Shown: positions 17,617-26,180, counted from the first letter of the stretch. The stretch is 64,000 bases of DNA from Mesorhizobium shangrilense (GCF_040537815.1 NZ_JBEWSZ010000002.1:310001-374000); one strand, 5' to 3'. Program-made: numbers and translations. The notes: generated by a model from the sequence alone, not told the origin.

Positions 17617-18207
17617 CTATGGGTTGCAGAAGGCGCGGGCGTTGGAAGTCCATTTTCCAAAGCCGGTGGCGACCATGTTGGCGATGACGCGGCAGACATA
17701 GATCTTTTGCGCCGGGTCGTTGTCCGGACCGGCATGGTAGCGGGCGACCGCCATCGACCAGGTTTCGTGGCGGGCATGGAGACTGGCCAGGAAACGGGCC
17801 GCGTAGTCGACATTCTGACGCGGATCGAGCATGTCCTCGACGCTGCGAAAATGTGATGCGTGGTAGTGGTGGTTGATCTGCATGCAGCCGAGATCGATCA
17901 GCGTCTTGCCGTCACGACGGGCCGCCTCGAAGGCGGCAAGCGCCTCGCCCCGGCTCTTCGGGAAGACAGCTTTTCCTTCTATATTCATGGCGTTAGGTTG
18001 AAGGCTGCCCTTCCTTCCCGTTTCGGCAAGACCGACGGCGTAGAGAATGCCCGCGGGTACGCCATAGCGATCGGCTGCGCGCAGGATCTCCGGCTCGCAA
18101 GGGTTGGCGGCGGCCTTTGCCGCGCTGGCCTCGAGGCTAGATAAACATATCGCCGCCAGCGCGCTCGCGAGCAGGCGAAGCGGGGCGGCCGAATTCTTGC
18201 AGATCAT
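17617..18207 (-). CDS. Lytic transglycosylase (SLT domain), flagellar cluster type
   Basis: A 196-residue exported protein. Residues 1-32 (MICKNSAAPLRLLASALAAI and on) are a signal peptide, then comes an SLT domain: YGVPAGILYAVGLAETGRKG with catalytic Glu62, then DLGCMQINHHYH, then ARYHAGPDN. It probably opens peptidoglycan for the rod, the role FlgJ plays elsewhere. The ATG at 18258 is in frame, but GGGAAGGAAC lies 6 bp before the ATG at 18207, so the latter is preferred. Either start lies inside fliK, giving an overlap of 71 bp or more, which is unusually long for this cluster. Confidence 0.9.
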   Translation of the reverse strand: MICKNSAAPLRLLASALAAICLSSLEASAAKAAANPCEPEILRAADRYGVPAGILYAVGLAETGRKGSLQPNAMNIEGKAVFPKSRGEALAAFEAARRDGKTLIDLGCMQINHHYHASHFRSVEDMLDPRQNVDYAARFLASLHARHETWSMAVARYHAGPDNDPAQKIYVCRVIANMVATGFGKWTSNARAFCNP

Positions 18208-19516
18208 TGTTACGGTTCCTTCCCGACTGCTGGCCGGCGGCGCCGTCATTGTTGCCACCCGAATTACCGGACTGAAAGGATGAGCCGTCGCGGCCCATCA
18301 TTGCTTGTGGGGTGACACTGGAATCGCTGCGGGTGGCGGCAGGGACTGCTATCGAGGGTTGCAGGATCGTAACCTTGTCGACCTCGAAACCCAGACCGCG
18401 CAGCGACTTGACGATGGCCTCGCTGTCGGAGGCGAGCCGGCGATAGGCCTCCTGGGTTTGAGGCTTCAGTTCAATCGAAAGTTGCTCTCCGGAAAGGCGC
18501 AAACTGGCGGTGACCATGCCGAGTTCCGCCGGGTGAAGTTCGATCTTCAATATGTGTGCCGAAGGGGCAACAGAGGGGGTTAAGACCGGCGTCGCCGGGG
18601 TGCTTGAAAATGCCTGCCGAACGCCGCTGTCGGCCTTGATCGCGTCGATCACGGTCGCCGCCGCCTGGCTCATCGGGTTCTGCGCCGGCGCCGGGAAACT
18701 CCGCTCGGAAATCACCTCGACACGGTTTGCCGAAGAGGCCTGTTTTCCTGCCTCCGGCCGTACCGAGGACAGGGCCTCATCGAGGCTCTTGACCGGCAGC
18801 GAGGAGGGCTTCGATTGGGGAGCCGCATCGTCCGCCGCGCTCTTCAGCGGCGAACCGAATGTCAGGCTGTCGTCATGCTTCATCGGACCGGCGGGCAACT
18901 TGACGCCGTCGGGTTGCTGTGGCGCCTGTTCGGCGGCTGTCGAGCCTCGCTCGGAGCGGGCCTCCAGCCCGAGGGCCTTCCCCGCATCGGTCGTTGACCG
19001 GTATCGCTTCGACAACGGGGCCTGGGCGTCAAGCACTGCCGGGTTCCCGGTGCCGTCGCCAGTCACTGTTTTGTCGGATTTGGCCGAGGCGGAGAATTGA
19101 CGCAGATCGTGAAGCGCCATCAGCAGCGGCAGATGATCCTGAAGCGATGATGCGCCGGTCGCCGCGTCCCCAGTTCCGGCATCGTCGGCTTCCTTGCCGG
19201 ACGCGGGACCCGCCGCACTTTCCTTGGCGGCCTTCAGAAGGAGCAATTTCGCCGACGAGATCTTTCGCGGATCTGCGGGTGCCGGTTCGTCCTTGCTGTC
19301 GGCTTCAGCATGGCCCGAGGAAGCAGGCTTGCCCCAGCGCGGGTCACGCGACGTGGTTTCGCTTGCGGTCTGCTTTTCCGGCCGGGCCTGTTTTCCGGTG
19401 CTATGCAGCATGTCGCTGAAGCCCGTATCCGCGGTTTTTCCGCCAGCGGCAGGCTGCTCCGAGGCGGCGCGCGTGGAAACAAATCCCGGCAAGGAGGGGC
19501 CGACGCTGGTGGTCAT
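18137..19516 (-). CDS. fliK: Flagellar hook-length control protein FliK (formerly MotD)
   Basis: A 459-residue protein, mostly a low-complexity Ser/Ala/Lys/Asp-rich N-terminal ruler region. A conserved FliK C-terminal domain at about residues 315-400 contains LKIELHPAELGMVTASLRLS and SEAIVKSLRGLGFEVDKVTI. FliK measures the hook and switches export specificity through FlhB. In S. meliloti the gene was first called motD and later recognised as fliK; its position after motC is the same here. Its ATG overlaps the motC stop, and its last 71 bp overlap the transglycosylase start. Confidence 0.9.
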   Translation of the reverse strand: MTTSVGPSLPGFVSTRAASEQPAAGGKTADTGFSDMLHSTGKQARPEKQTASETTSRDPRWGKPASSGHAEADSKDEPAPADPRKISSAKLLLLKAAKESAAGPASGKEADDAGTGDAATGASSLQDHLPLLMALHDLRQFSASAKSDKTVTGDGTGNPAVLDAQAPLSKRYRSTTDAGKALGLEARSERGSTAAEQAPQQPDGVKLPAGPMKHDDSLTFGSPLKSAADDAAPQSKPSSLPVKSLDEALSSVRPEAGKQASSANRVEVISERSFPAPAQNPMSQAAATVIDAIKADSGVRQAFSSTPATPVLTPSVAPSAHILKIELHPAELGMVTASLRLSGEQLSIELKPQTQEAYRRLASDSEAIVKSLRGLGFEVDKVTILQPSIAVPAATRSDSSVTPQAMMGRDGSSFQSGNSGGNNDGAAGQQSGRNRNNDLQEFGRPASPARERAGGDMFI

Positions 19517-20904
19517 CTGGGGGCGGCTCCAAGCATCTGGTCAATCAAATCGAGCTGCCGACGCGCCTTGATCATGGCGGCATCGGTCGGGTCGGAGGGG
19601 TTCAGGCCGGTCGCTGGCGCCGGTGCTGAAGCAGGCAAGGCAGCCGCCCCATCCGAGGCGGCCGCGGCGACGGCCGTTGCGTTGGACATGCTGGCGGCGG
19701 GTTCGCCGGATGCCGGGGCGGTCGACTGTTCGGGCATCGCGCCTTCGACCAGGGGCAGCCCAGCCTCGTCGGATGTCTGTTGGCCGGAGGGTTGGGCACT
19801 GGGGTTTTCGACCGCGGGGGGCTGTTCGACGGCGGCGAAGGCCGGCTTCCTGGCGGGCAGGGCGGCAGGCGGCGCGACCAGTTCGCCAGCAATGGCGCGG
19901 GCAGCATCCAGCAGAGCACGGTCACCATCCGACAGTTTGCCGCGGTCGATCCGGTCGAGCTTGGCGTGGACGTCGTCGACAGTGCCCGATGTCACGGTGG
20001 AAAGGCTGGCGTAGAGCAGGGCGCGTGGATCATCCTGGTTGCCGATGCCGTCGCGACCCCTCTCGGCCCGCGCCGCGGCGAAGGCCGAGAGGTCGTTCAG
20101 GCCGTCGATCGCGGCGCGCCGGGCGATGCGGAGATAGATCACCTTCTCGCGCTCTGGATCCATCATCGAGGTGATGTCGCCGAGCTTGTCCTGGCTGATC
20201 GACATATGCAGCGCGACGACGCCGGAGACGAAGGAATCGGCGAACTGGCTGGCATAGGGCGAATAGAGGTAGCGCTCGACATACTGGGTCGAGGCAAGCG
20301 CGAAGCGCGCGGCATCGCCCTGCATCGCGGCGATGCCGACCGAGCGGCGCAACGCCGCCTCCTCGACCAGCGTGCCCGGGCTGAGCAGCCTTGCTTCGTC
20401 GAGCAGGACCAGTGCGGCGGCCGGCTCTTCTCCGCTGAGCAAGGAGCCCTTGACCAAGGCCAGGAAGGCGCCAAGGTCGCTCGGCAGCGTCATCGGGTCT
20501 ATCGGCCGCAGCGTTTCGATGGCATCGGCGGGACGTCCGTTCAGATAGCTGATGACACCCTTGGCGATGGCCAGTTCCTCGGGCGCCACGGTGGCGCGCG
20601 ACACGGCCGTCTCGACGGTGAGCGGGTTGCCACCGCTCATGCCGTAGACCAGAAGCGCGCGGAAGTTCCTGGGATCCTTGAAATCATCCGCACCCGTGTC
20701 GCGCAGGCGCGCGTCCACCATCTCCAGCAGCTTGGCCTGCATCGGCATGGCGGCGTGGTCGCCAGCCGCGATGCGGTCCTGAACGAGCTGCAGCGAGCGC
20801 ACCAGCTGATAGGGCTGCAATGCGTCCTGCGCGAAGCCGACCGACGGATTCCCTGCCGCCAGCAGGAGCAGGCCAATCATGCGATGGAGGACGGCGCGCC
20901 TCAT
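19513..20904 (-). CDS. motC: Periplasmic motility protein MotC
   Basis: A 463-residue protein with an N-terminal signal (MRRAVLHRMIGLLLLAAG, cleavage near SVGFAQ). A helical, TPR-like body at residues 30-330 is followed by a Pro/Ala/Ser-rich tail. MotC is a rhizobial protein that interacts with periplasmic MotB and is needed for motor rotation in S. meliloti. The open frame extends upstream to 21078, but the true start is the ATG at 20904, which overlaps the motB stop as ATGA. It lies between motB and fliK. Confidence 0.9.
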   Translation of the reverse strand: MRRAVLHRMIGLLLLAAGNPSVGFAQDALQPYQLVRSLQLVQDRIAAGDHAAMPMQAKLLEMVDARLRDTGADDFKDPRNFRALLVYGMSGGNPLTVETAVSRATVAPEELAIAKGVISYLNGRPADAIETLRPIDPMTLPSDLGAFLALVKGSLLSGEEPAAALVLLDEARLLSPGTLVEEAALRRSVGIAAMQGDAARFALASTQYVERYLYSPYASQFADSFVSGVVALHMSISQDKLGDITSMMDPEREKVIYLRIARRAAIDGLNDLSAFAAARAERGRDGIGNQDDPRALLYASLSTVTSGTVDDVHAKLDRIDRGKLSDGDRALLDAARAIAGELVAPPAALPARKPAFAAVEQPPAVENPSAQPSGQQTSDEAGLPLVEGAMPEQSTAPASGEPAASMSNATAVAAAASDGAAALPASAPAPATGLNPSDPTDAAMIKARRQLDLIDQMLGAAPR

Positions 20905-22301
20905 CCGCCGGTCGCCATCAGGATCTCGATGCGGCGATTGGCGGCGGCCATCGGATTGGCTGGATCCTTCGGCTGGCGGTCGGCAAAGCCGGCGACCTCG
21001 GTGATGCGGCGCTCGTCGACGCCGCCGCGCACCAGCATGTAGTAGGCCGAATGCGCACGGGCCGTCGACAGCCGCCAATTGTCGTAGGTGTCGCCGCGGA
21101 ATGGCCGGGCGTCGGTGTGGCCATTGATGCTGATGGTGCCCTTCTGGCTGTTGACGATGCGGCCGATCTTTTCCATCGCCAGCACCAGTTCGCGGCTGGG
21201 CACGGCCGAGCCGATCTCGAACATGCCGAAATCGAGCCGGTCGGTGATCGAGATGACGACGCCCTTGTCGGTGGCCTCGACCGAGACACCATCATGCAGC
21301 TTGTCGCCCGGCTTGAAGGCATCGTTGAGCTGTTGGCGCACTTCGGCGGCCGCCTTCATCGCCGCGGCGGCAGGAGCCTTGTCCTTGACATCGCGATCGG
21401 GGGCATCGCCATCGCGCGCATCGGGCTTGGCCGACGCCTCCGCCCCGGCGGTATCGCCGGCCTTGGCATCGGCAGCCTTGGTATCGGCGGTCTTGGCCTC
21501 GGCGGTCTTGCCATCGCCGGCCTTCGTCATCGCCGTTTTCGCTGCGGTTGCGTCCGGTTCGGTTTTGGCCAGGGGCTCGAGCGGCGCGGCCATGAGCCGC
21601 GACATGGGCGGCACGGCCTTGACTTTGGGAACCTGGCTGTCGGCGGCCTTGTCGCCCGGCTTGACCGGATCGCCGTCGATCTTCACGCGTTCCGCACTTG
21701 CTTCGGCACCAGGCGATGCCACCTGCTGCGACCAGAAATCCGGTTCGAAGGGATCGCGATAGGAGGCGCCGCCGGATGCGCCGGTCGCCGGACCGGCATT
21801 CTGCGCGCCGCCATCGCCGCGCTGACTGATGTTCTGCATGACGCCGGTATCGGTGGCGATCTCCGACAGGACCGCATAGGGATCGGCGAACAGACGCTCG
21901 TCGGTGCGTTCGGTTTTTTGCGGCGCCTGCTTGTCCTGCGTCTTTTCCGAGGAGCCCGCGCCACCCACGCCTTCCTGGCCGGCCTTGCTGGCGGCTTCTT
22001 GCGGGGCGTCGGCCGTCAGTCCGACCGAGCGCGGACCATCGCCAAGATCCTGAAGGCCCCTACGGCTCGAATTGCGATCGACCAGCTTGACCGGATTGAA
22101 ATAGCTGGCGACGGCTGACTTGGTTTGCTCGTTGGCGGCGTTGATCAGCCACATCACCAGGAAGAAGCACATCATCGCGGTCATGAAATCGGCGAAGGCG
22201 ATCTTCCAGACACCGCCATGGTGAGCGTCGTCGTGATCGTCGTGACTACGCTTGACGATGATGATCTCGTGCCTGTGTTCCCCGGCCGCGGCTATGCTCA
22301 T
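20901..22301 (-). CDS. motB: Flagellar motor stator protein MotB with long low-complexity linker
   Basis: A 466-residue stator subunit. After a His/Asp-rich cytoplasmic tail, the single membrane helix contains ADFMTAMMCFFLVMWLI with Asp38 as proton-binding residue. An OmpA-like peptidoglycan-binding domain lies at about 330-462 (INGHTDARPF, NRRIEI). Residues 60-325 form an exceptionally long linker, with an Ala/Lys/Asp/Thr-rich stretch at about 250-318. E. coli MotB is 308 residues. The ATG at 22301 overlaps the preceding stop as ATGA and is preferred over one 30 bp upstream. It pairs with MotA, encoded separately at 38518. Confidence 0.95.
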   Translation of the reverse strand: MSIAAAGEHRHEIIIVKRSHDDHDDAHHGGVWKIAFADFMTAMMCFFLVMWLINAANEQTKSAVASYFNPVKLVDRNSSRRGLQDLGDGPRSVGLTADAPQEAASKAGQEGVGGAGSSEKTQDKQAPQKTERTDERLFADPYAVLSEIATDTGVMQNISQRGDGGAQNAGPATGASGGASYRDPFEPDFWSQQVASPGAEASAERVKIDGDPVKPGDKAADSQVPKVKAVPPMSRLMAAPLEPLAKTEPDATAAKTAMTKAGDGKTAEAKTADTKAADAKAGDTAGAEASAKPDARDGDAPDRDVKDKAPAAAAMKAAAEVRQQLNDAFKPGDKLHDGVSVEATDKGVVISITDRLDFGMFEIGSAVPSRELVLAMEKIGRIVNSQKGTISINGHTDARPFRGDTYDNWRLSTARAHSAYYMLVRGGVDERRITEVAGFADRQPKDPANPMAAANRRIEILMATGG

Positions 22302-22924
22302 GACAGTGCCTCGGAGAGGGTTGCCGACCATTCGGCCATGCGTGTTTCGAACACGGCCTCGTCGATGGTGACGGTGAGATCGAAACCGGATGCTTCGACA
22401 AAGTCGAGATTGGCGGCGCGGGGACCCAGTGCTGCCTGCAGTGTTTCGAACAGCGAAAGCGGTCCGCGCACGCCGACGCGCACCGCCTCGGAATCACCCA
22501 CGGCCTCGTGGATCGAACGGGCGAGCGCTTCAAGCGAGCGTTTCTGAAGGTCGTCGCTGACGATGCCGCCGATCACACGGGCGACCGTGGCGGCGACAAG
22601 CTCGGTCACGCGCGCTTCCATCATCTCGATGCGCAGGGCGACCGTCTTGCCGACATCGTCGCCAATGCCTTCGAGAAACGTCCTCGCCTCGTCGGCATTG
22701 GCCTGGCGCTCGGCATCAAGCTCTGCTTTGTGCGCCGCCGTAAGGCGCTCTTCGAGCTCGGCCTCGGCGACGGCGACCGCTTCCGCGATGAGCGCGCCGA
22801 TATCGGCCTGTGGCGTCGGCGTATCCTGCCTGATGTCGGGTTCGGCCGTCGCCTTGGGCTGGACGCTGTGCTGGGCACGCGCGCCGAAGTCTGGCAGCAG
22901 GTCGAAGAGGGCGGCTGAGGGCAT
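22298..22924 (-). CDS. FliH-like flagellar assembly protein
   Basis: A 208-residue protein with a charged Ala/Glu-rich coiled coil at about residues 40-95 (AEAVAVAEAELEERL) and a C-terminal globular part with ATVARVIGGIVSDDLQKRSL. This resembles the FliH/YscL/ATPase-E-subunit family. FliH is the peripheral stalk that binds FliI and docks it to the switch. It lies between fliF and motB, where fliG-fliH would follow fliF in other bacteria. Overall similarity to enteric FliH is low, so the call rests on architecture and location. It overlaps motB by 4 bp. Confidence 0.7.
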   Translation of the reverse strand: MPSAALFDLLPDFGARAQHSVQPKATAEPDIRQDTPTPQADIGALIAEAVAVAEAELEERLTAAHKAELDAERQANADEARTFLEGIGDDVGKTVALRIEMMEARVTELVAATVARVIGGIVSDDLQKRSLEALARSIHEAVGDSEAVRVGVRGPLSLFETLQAALGPRAANLDFVEASGFDLTVTIDEAVFETRMAEWSATLSEALS

Positions 22925-22927
22925 GGC

Positions 22928-24580
22928 TTAGGCCGCGACTTCCTGGGCCGCCCATTTGCGCAGGATCTGCGCGGTGCGCTCCTCATTGAGGTCAACCATG
23001 CGGGCGAGCCGCTCCTGCGGCGCCGGCCTGATCTTCTGGCGAAGATCGTCGAGCGGCGTGGGACCACCGGGGCGCGAACCCGGCAAGGTGCCGACGGTGG
23101 CGGGCCCGTCGACCGAGGCCGTGGCATCCGGCGTGGGCAAGGAACGCTGGACTTCGTCGAAGTTGGGGCCGGCTATGGCCGGCGTCGCCTTCGCCGTCAG
23201 CGCGGCGGCCATCGGCCTGAGGCCGAAGAACGCGACCATGAACACCACAACGATGAAGGCGCCGGCGTTGATGAGCGTGCCGGCATGTTGACCGACCGAA
23301 TCGAGCATGCCCACTTGCGGAAGTGCCTCGCCATCCAGTCCGTCGATGAACTCGACCGCCGAGACGTCGATGATGTCACCGCGCTTCTCGTCGAAGCCGG
23401 TGGCCGACGTCACCATCTTCTGGATTTCGGCCACGCGCTTGGCGATCTGTTCGGGGGTGGCATCCTTGCCGAGGATCGACGCCAGGCGCTGCTGGTTGAC
23501 GACCACTGCGATCGACATCTTGGTGACGGTGTAGCCGTTGGAAACGGTGGCGATCTTCTTTGAATTGATCTCGTAATTGGTGATCTCTTCCTTGCGATCG
23601 TTCTGCGAGGAAGACTGCGGCCCCTCGGTGCTGGTCGCCTGGGTTTCAGGCATGTTCTGCTCGACGCTGGTCGGAATGGATGCCTGCTTCTGATTGCTAT
23701 TTTCATTGTTGCGCACCGACTGCACCGAGCGTTCGACACGGGAATTCGGATCAAAGATCGTTTCCTCGGTCTGGCGGGTGTCGGTGTTGACGTCGGCCTT
23801 GACGCTGGCGCGGAAATTGTCAGGGCCGAGATAGGGTGCAAGGGCGCGGCGGATGTTGTCGCCGATCTGCGCCTCGACGGTCTGCTCGACGCCAAGCGTG
23901 CGGGCGGCACTGGTGTTGGACGGGTCGTCACCGGCGGCCAGAAGATTGCCGTTGGAATCGAGCACGGTGACCTTGTCGGCGGACAGGCCGGGCACGGCGG
24001 CGGAGACAAGATGGCGGATCGACATCGCGCTCTTCTCGGCGTCGATGCCGGCGTAACGGATAACCACGGAGGCGGAGGGCTGTTGCTCGTCGCGGCGGAA
24101 ATTGGCGCGCTCGGACATGACGATGTGGACGCGCGCGGCCTTGATGCCCGAGATCGACTGGATGGTGCGGGCGATCTCGCCCTCCAGCGCGCGCACCCGG
24201 GTGATCTGCTGCATGAAGGAGGTGAGGCCGAGCGAGCCGACATTGTCGAACAGTTCATACCCGGCATTGGCGCTGGTCGGCAGGCCCTTTTCGGCAAGCA
24301 GCATGCGCGCCTGCGCGGTGGTGCCGGCTGGCACCAGAACCGAGGTTCCGTCAGCGCCGACGTCGAAGCCGAGACCTGCCTCGCCCAGCACCAGGCCGAT
24401 CTGGTTCACGTCGGCGCGATCGAGCCCGACATAGAGCGTGTCGTAGGCTGGGCGATTGAGATAGACCGAAGCCAAGCCGATGACGCCCATCACCAGAACG
24501 GCGATGCCGACCAGCATGGCGAGGCGCTTTGTGCCGAACCCCTGGAGATTCGAGATGATGCTCTGGATTTGTACCGGCAC
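22928..24580 (-). CDS. fliF: Flagellar MS-ring protein FliF
   Basis: A 550-residue protein with a first membrane helix at about 20-42 and a second near 430-450 (GTLINAGAFIVVVFMVAFFG). YscJ/FliF ring-building motifs lie between them: TSANAGYELFDNVGSLGLTSF, then LEGEIARTIQSISGIKAARVH. The C-terminal QILRKWAAQE tail binds FliG. It founds the basal body in the inner membrane. It heads the operon fliF-fliH-motB-motC-fliK-transglycosylase and is preceded by a putative Rem box that almost touches the terminator of the flagellin gene. Confidence 0.97.
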   Translation of the reverse strand: MPVQIQSIISNLQGFGTKRLAMLVGIAVLVMGVIGLASVYLNRPAYDTLYVGLDRADVNQIGLVLGEAGLGFDVGADGTSVLVPAGTTAQARMLLAEKGLPTSANAGYELFDNVGSLGLTSFMQQITRVRALEGEIARTIQSISGIKAARVHIVMSERANFRRDEQQPSASVVIRYAGIDAEKSAMSIRHLVSAAVPGLSADKVTVLDSNGNLLAAGDDPSNTSAARTLGVEQTVEAQIGDNIRRALAPYLGPDNFRASVKADVNTDTRQTEETIFDPNSRVERSVQSVRNNENSNQKQASIPTSVEQNMPETQATSTEGPQSSSQNDRKEEITNYEINSKKIATVSNGYTVTKMSIAVVVNQQRLASILGKDATPEQIAKRVAEIQKMVTSATGFDEKRGDIIDVSAVEFIDGLDGEALPQVGMLDSVGQHAGTLINAGAFIVVVFMVAFFGLRPMAAALTAKATPAIAGPNFDEVQRSLPTPDATASVDGPATVGTLPGSRPGGPTPLDDLRQKIRPAPQERLARMVDLNEERTAQILRKWAAQEVAA

Positions 24581-24614
24581 GATTCGACCACTCCCAGCGT
24601 TAACGTCCGCCAGA

Positions 24615-24648
24615 ACACTAGGCCCCGAAGCTTGTGCGAAAATGATAG
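24615..24648 (-). promoter_or_regulatory. Putative Rem-box promoter of the fliF operon
   Basis: Minus strand: proximal GCACAAG (24637-24631), 10 bp, TAGTGT (24620-24615), with a pyrimidine 4-mer TTTC upstream of the proximal element. The distal 7-mer CTATCAT keeps only part of the repeat. The -10-like hexamer is about 34 bp before the fliF ATG. Confidence 0.6.
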
Positions 24649-24651
24649 GCT

Positions 24652-24684
24652 GAAACGAAAAGGCCGCGCTTGGAGCGCGGCCTT
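24652..24684 (-). terminator. Rho-independent terminator of flagellin gene 24725-25795
   Basis: A perfect 10 bp stem AAGGCCGCGC / GCGCGGCCTT (24660-24669 with 24675-24684) has a 5-base loop. On the minus strand it is followed by TTTTCGTTT. It lies 40 bp after the flagellin stop and ends only a few bases before the fliF promoter site. Confidence 0.85.
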
Positions 24685-24724
24685 GCGGATGTCAGAGAGA
24701 CGGCGGCTGGTCAGCCTGGACGCC

Positions 24725-25795
24725 TTAGCCGCCCTTGAACAACGACAGGATCGACTGCGAGGAGCTGTTGGCGATCGACAGGGACTGGATCCCGAGTTGT
24801 TGCTGAACCTGGAGAGCCTGGAGCCGGGTCGATTCCTTGTTCATGTCGGCATCGACGAGCTGGCCGACGCCGCGATCGATGGAGTCCATCAGGCTCGAGG
24901 TGAAGGTCTTCTGCAGGTCGATGCTGCTCTTGGCCGAACCAAGGATGGTGGCGGAGTTCGTCAGCTGCCCCATGACGTTGTCGATCTTGGTGACCATCTG
25001 CGTGATGATGTCGTCGGTAACGCCGGGTGCGGTGATGTCCACGTTGAAGGCGGAGACGTTGTCGATCTTGGCGACGGTGCCGGTCACCGCGCCCAGGCCG
25101 GCGGTGTGGGCGGCGAGGTCCGTGGCACCGCCGGCGATCGCGGTCGCATAGGCGGTGTCATACTGGGTCTGGGCGGCCCCGGTGGCATAGATGGAGGTCT
25201 TGCGGTCGAGAATGCCGGCGTTCTTCACGGCGGTTGAAAGTCCGGAATCGAACAACTTTGTGCTCTCGACATCGATATCGATCGTCCCGAGCTGGACGGC
25301 GCCGGATGAGGAGCGGTTGAACGACGAGACGATCTTGGCGTCGGCCTGCACGCCATCATTGGGTGCGGCGACCTGCGTGGACGTCACCGAAAGGAAATTC
25401 GAACCGGAAAAGGTAGCGGCATCGGCAAAGGACTTCATCTGTGCCTGGAGCGCCGTGATTTCGGTCTGCGTCTTTGCCTTGGCAGCATCCGTCTGGCCGA
25501 CGGTCGAAAGCAGCTTGGTCTTGATCTGGCTGATGGTCGACAGCACATTGGTCATGCCGGTGTAGGCGGTATCGACTTTCGAGGCGCCGAGGCCGAGTGC
25601 GTCTTGTACTGTCGACAGGGCCTGGTTGTCCGAGCGCATCGTGGTGGCGATCGACCAATAGGCGGCGTTGTCCGAGGCCTGGGAGACGCGGTAGCCTGTC
25701 GAGATGCGGGCTTGCGTCTGCTCAAGCGACTTGCTGGTCGCGTTGAGGCTTTGAAGTGCGGTCAACGCCGCGGCGTTGGTCATGATGCTCGACAA
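24725..25795 (-). CDS. Flagellin (first copy, TTG start)
   Basis: A 356-residue filament subunit. N-terminal D0/D1 (MSSIMTNAAALTALQSLN to about residue 120) and C-terminal helices (about 280-356, ending SQSILSLFKGG) are nearly identical to the next flagellin, while the exposed centre differs. The start is TTG at 25795: AGGAG lies 8 bp before it, and it restores the MSSIMTN N-terminus. The nearest ATG would remove four residues and leave the binding site 20 bp away. The gene is monocistronic with its own terminator. Unlike its paralogue it has no Rem-box-like site, only a palindrome at 25891-25920. Which rhizobial fla letter applies cannot be told. Confidence 0.96.
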   Translation of the reverse strand: MSSIMTNAAALTALQSLNATSKSLEQTQARISTGYRVSQASDNAAYWSIATTMRSDNQALSTVQDALGLGASKVDTAYTGMTNVLSTISQIKTKLLSTVGQTDAAKAKTQTEITALQAQMKSFADAATFSGSNFLSVTSTQVAAPNDGVQADAKIVSSFNRSSSGAVQLGTIDIDVESTKLFDSGLSTAVKNAGILDRKTSIYATGAAQTQYDTAYATAIAGGATDLAAHTAGLGAVTGTVAKIDNVSAFNVDITAPGVTDDIITQMVTKIDNVMGQLTNSATILGSAKSSIDLQKTFTSSLMDSIDRGVGQLVDADMNKESTRLQALQVQQQLGIQSLSIANSSSQSILSLFKGG

Positions 25796-26117
25796 GAAAG
25801 TCGCTCCTTCTCAAAAATCCCGGATAGGCCTGTTCGACAGTGGCATCGTGCCTTGGGGAGGCTGATTCGCCCAGCTGTTGTAAGCTATTCGTTAACCATG
25901 ACTAGCGCCACATGGTTAACAGCCTATTAAAATCGGTATTTTGAAGATTAAGGCGACGAGCGTTCGCATCCGTTACTTCGGCCGCGGGAGCCCTGGGGCG
26001 TCGCGCCGGGGACCGGTTCGTGCAACGCGATCGGACGGGACCTGCATCCGCAGACTGTTGCGCACGCCCGGGTCAAGCCCGGCAAGCTTTCCCCGGCGAT
26101 CTGCTGCAGGCAAACGC
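25796..26117. other. Upstream region of the first flagellin gene; no gene seen
   Basis: With the palindrome and terminator listed separately, this region between the two flagellin genes holds no credible coding sequence. The stretch 25896-25945 is locally AT-rich (TTAATAGG and ATTTTAATA on the minus strand), which suits a promoter. No element matching the seven Rem-box-like sites was found; the nearest is a weak TTCAAA followed by 10 bp and TAATAG. Confidence 0.5.
25891..25920. promoter_or_regulatory. Perfect 10+10 bp palindrome upstream of the first flagellin
   Basis: GTTAACCATG (25891-25900) and CATGGTTAAC (25911-25920) are exact inverted repeats separated by 10 bp, 96-125 bp before the TTG start. 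The centre-to-centre distance of 20 bp is two helical turns, as expected for a dimeric regulator. The second flagellin upstream region carries a related GGTTAACC at 27325-27332. The binding protein is unknown. Confidence 0.6.
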
Positions 26118-26150
26118 AAATCGGGCCGCGCTTGTGGCGCGGCCCGATTT
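26118..26150 (-). terminator. Terminator hairpin of flagellin gene 26181-27173
   Basis: A perfect 14 bp stem (AAATCGGGCCGCGC at 26118-26131 with GCGCGGCCCGATTT at 26137-26150) has a 5-base loop and lies 31 bp after the stop codon. On the minus strand the stem itself ends in TTT, giving a short T tract. Confidence 0.8.
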
Positions 26151-26180
26151 TCTGGCGCTGTTCGTGATAGGTAAGAGCGA

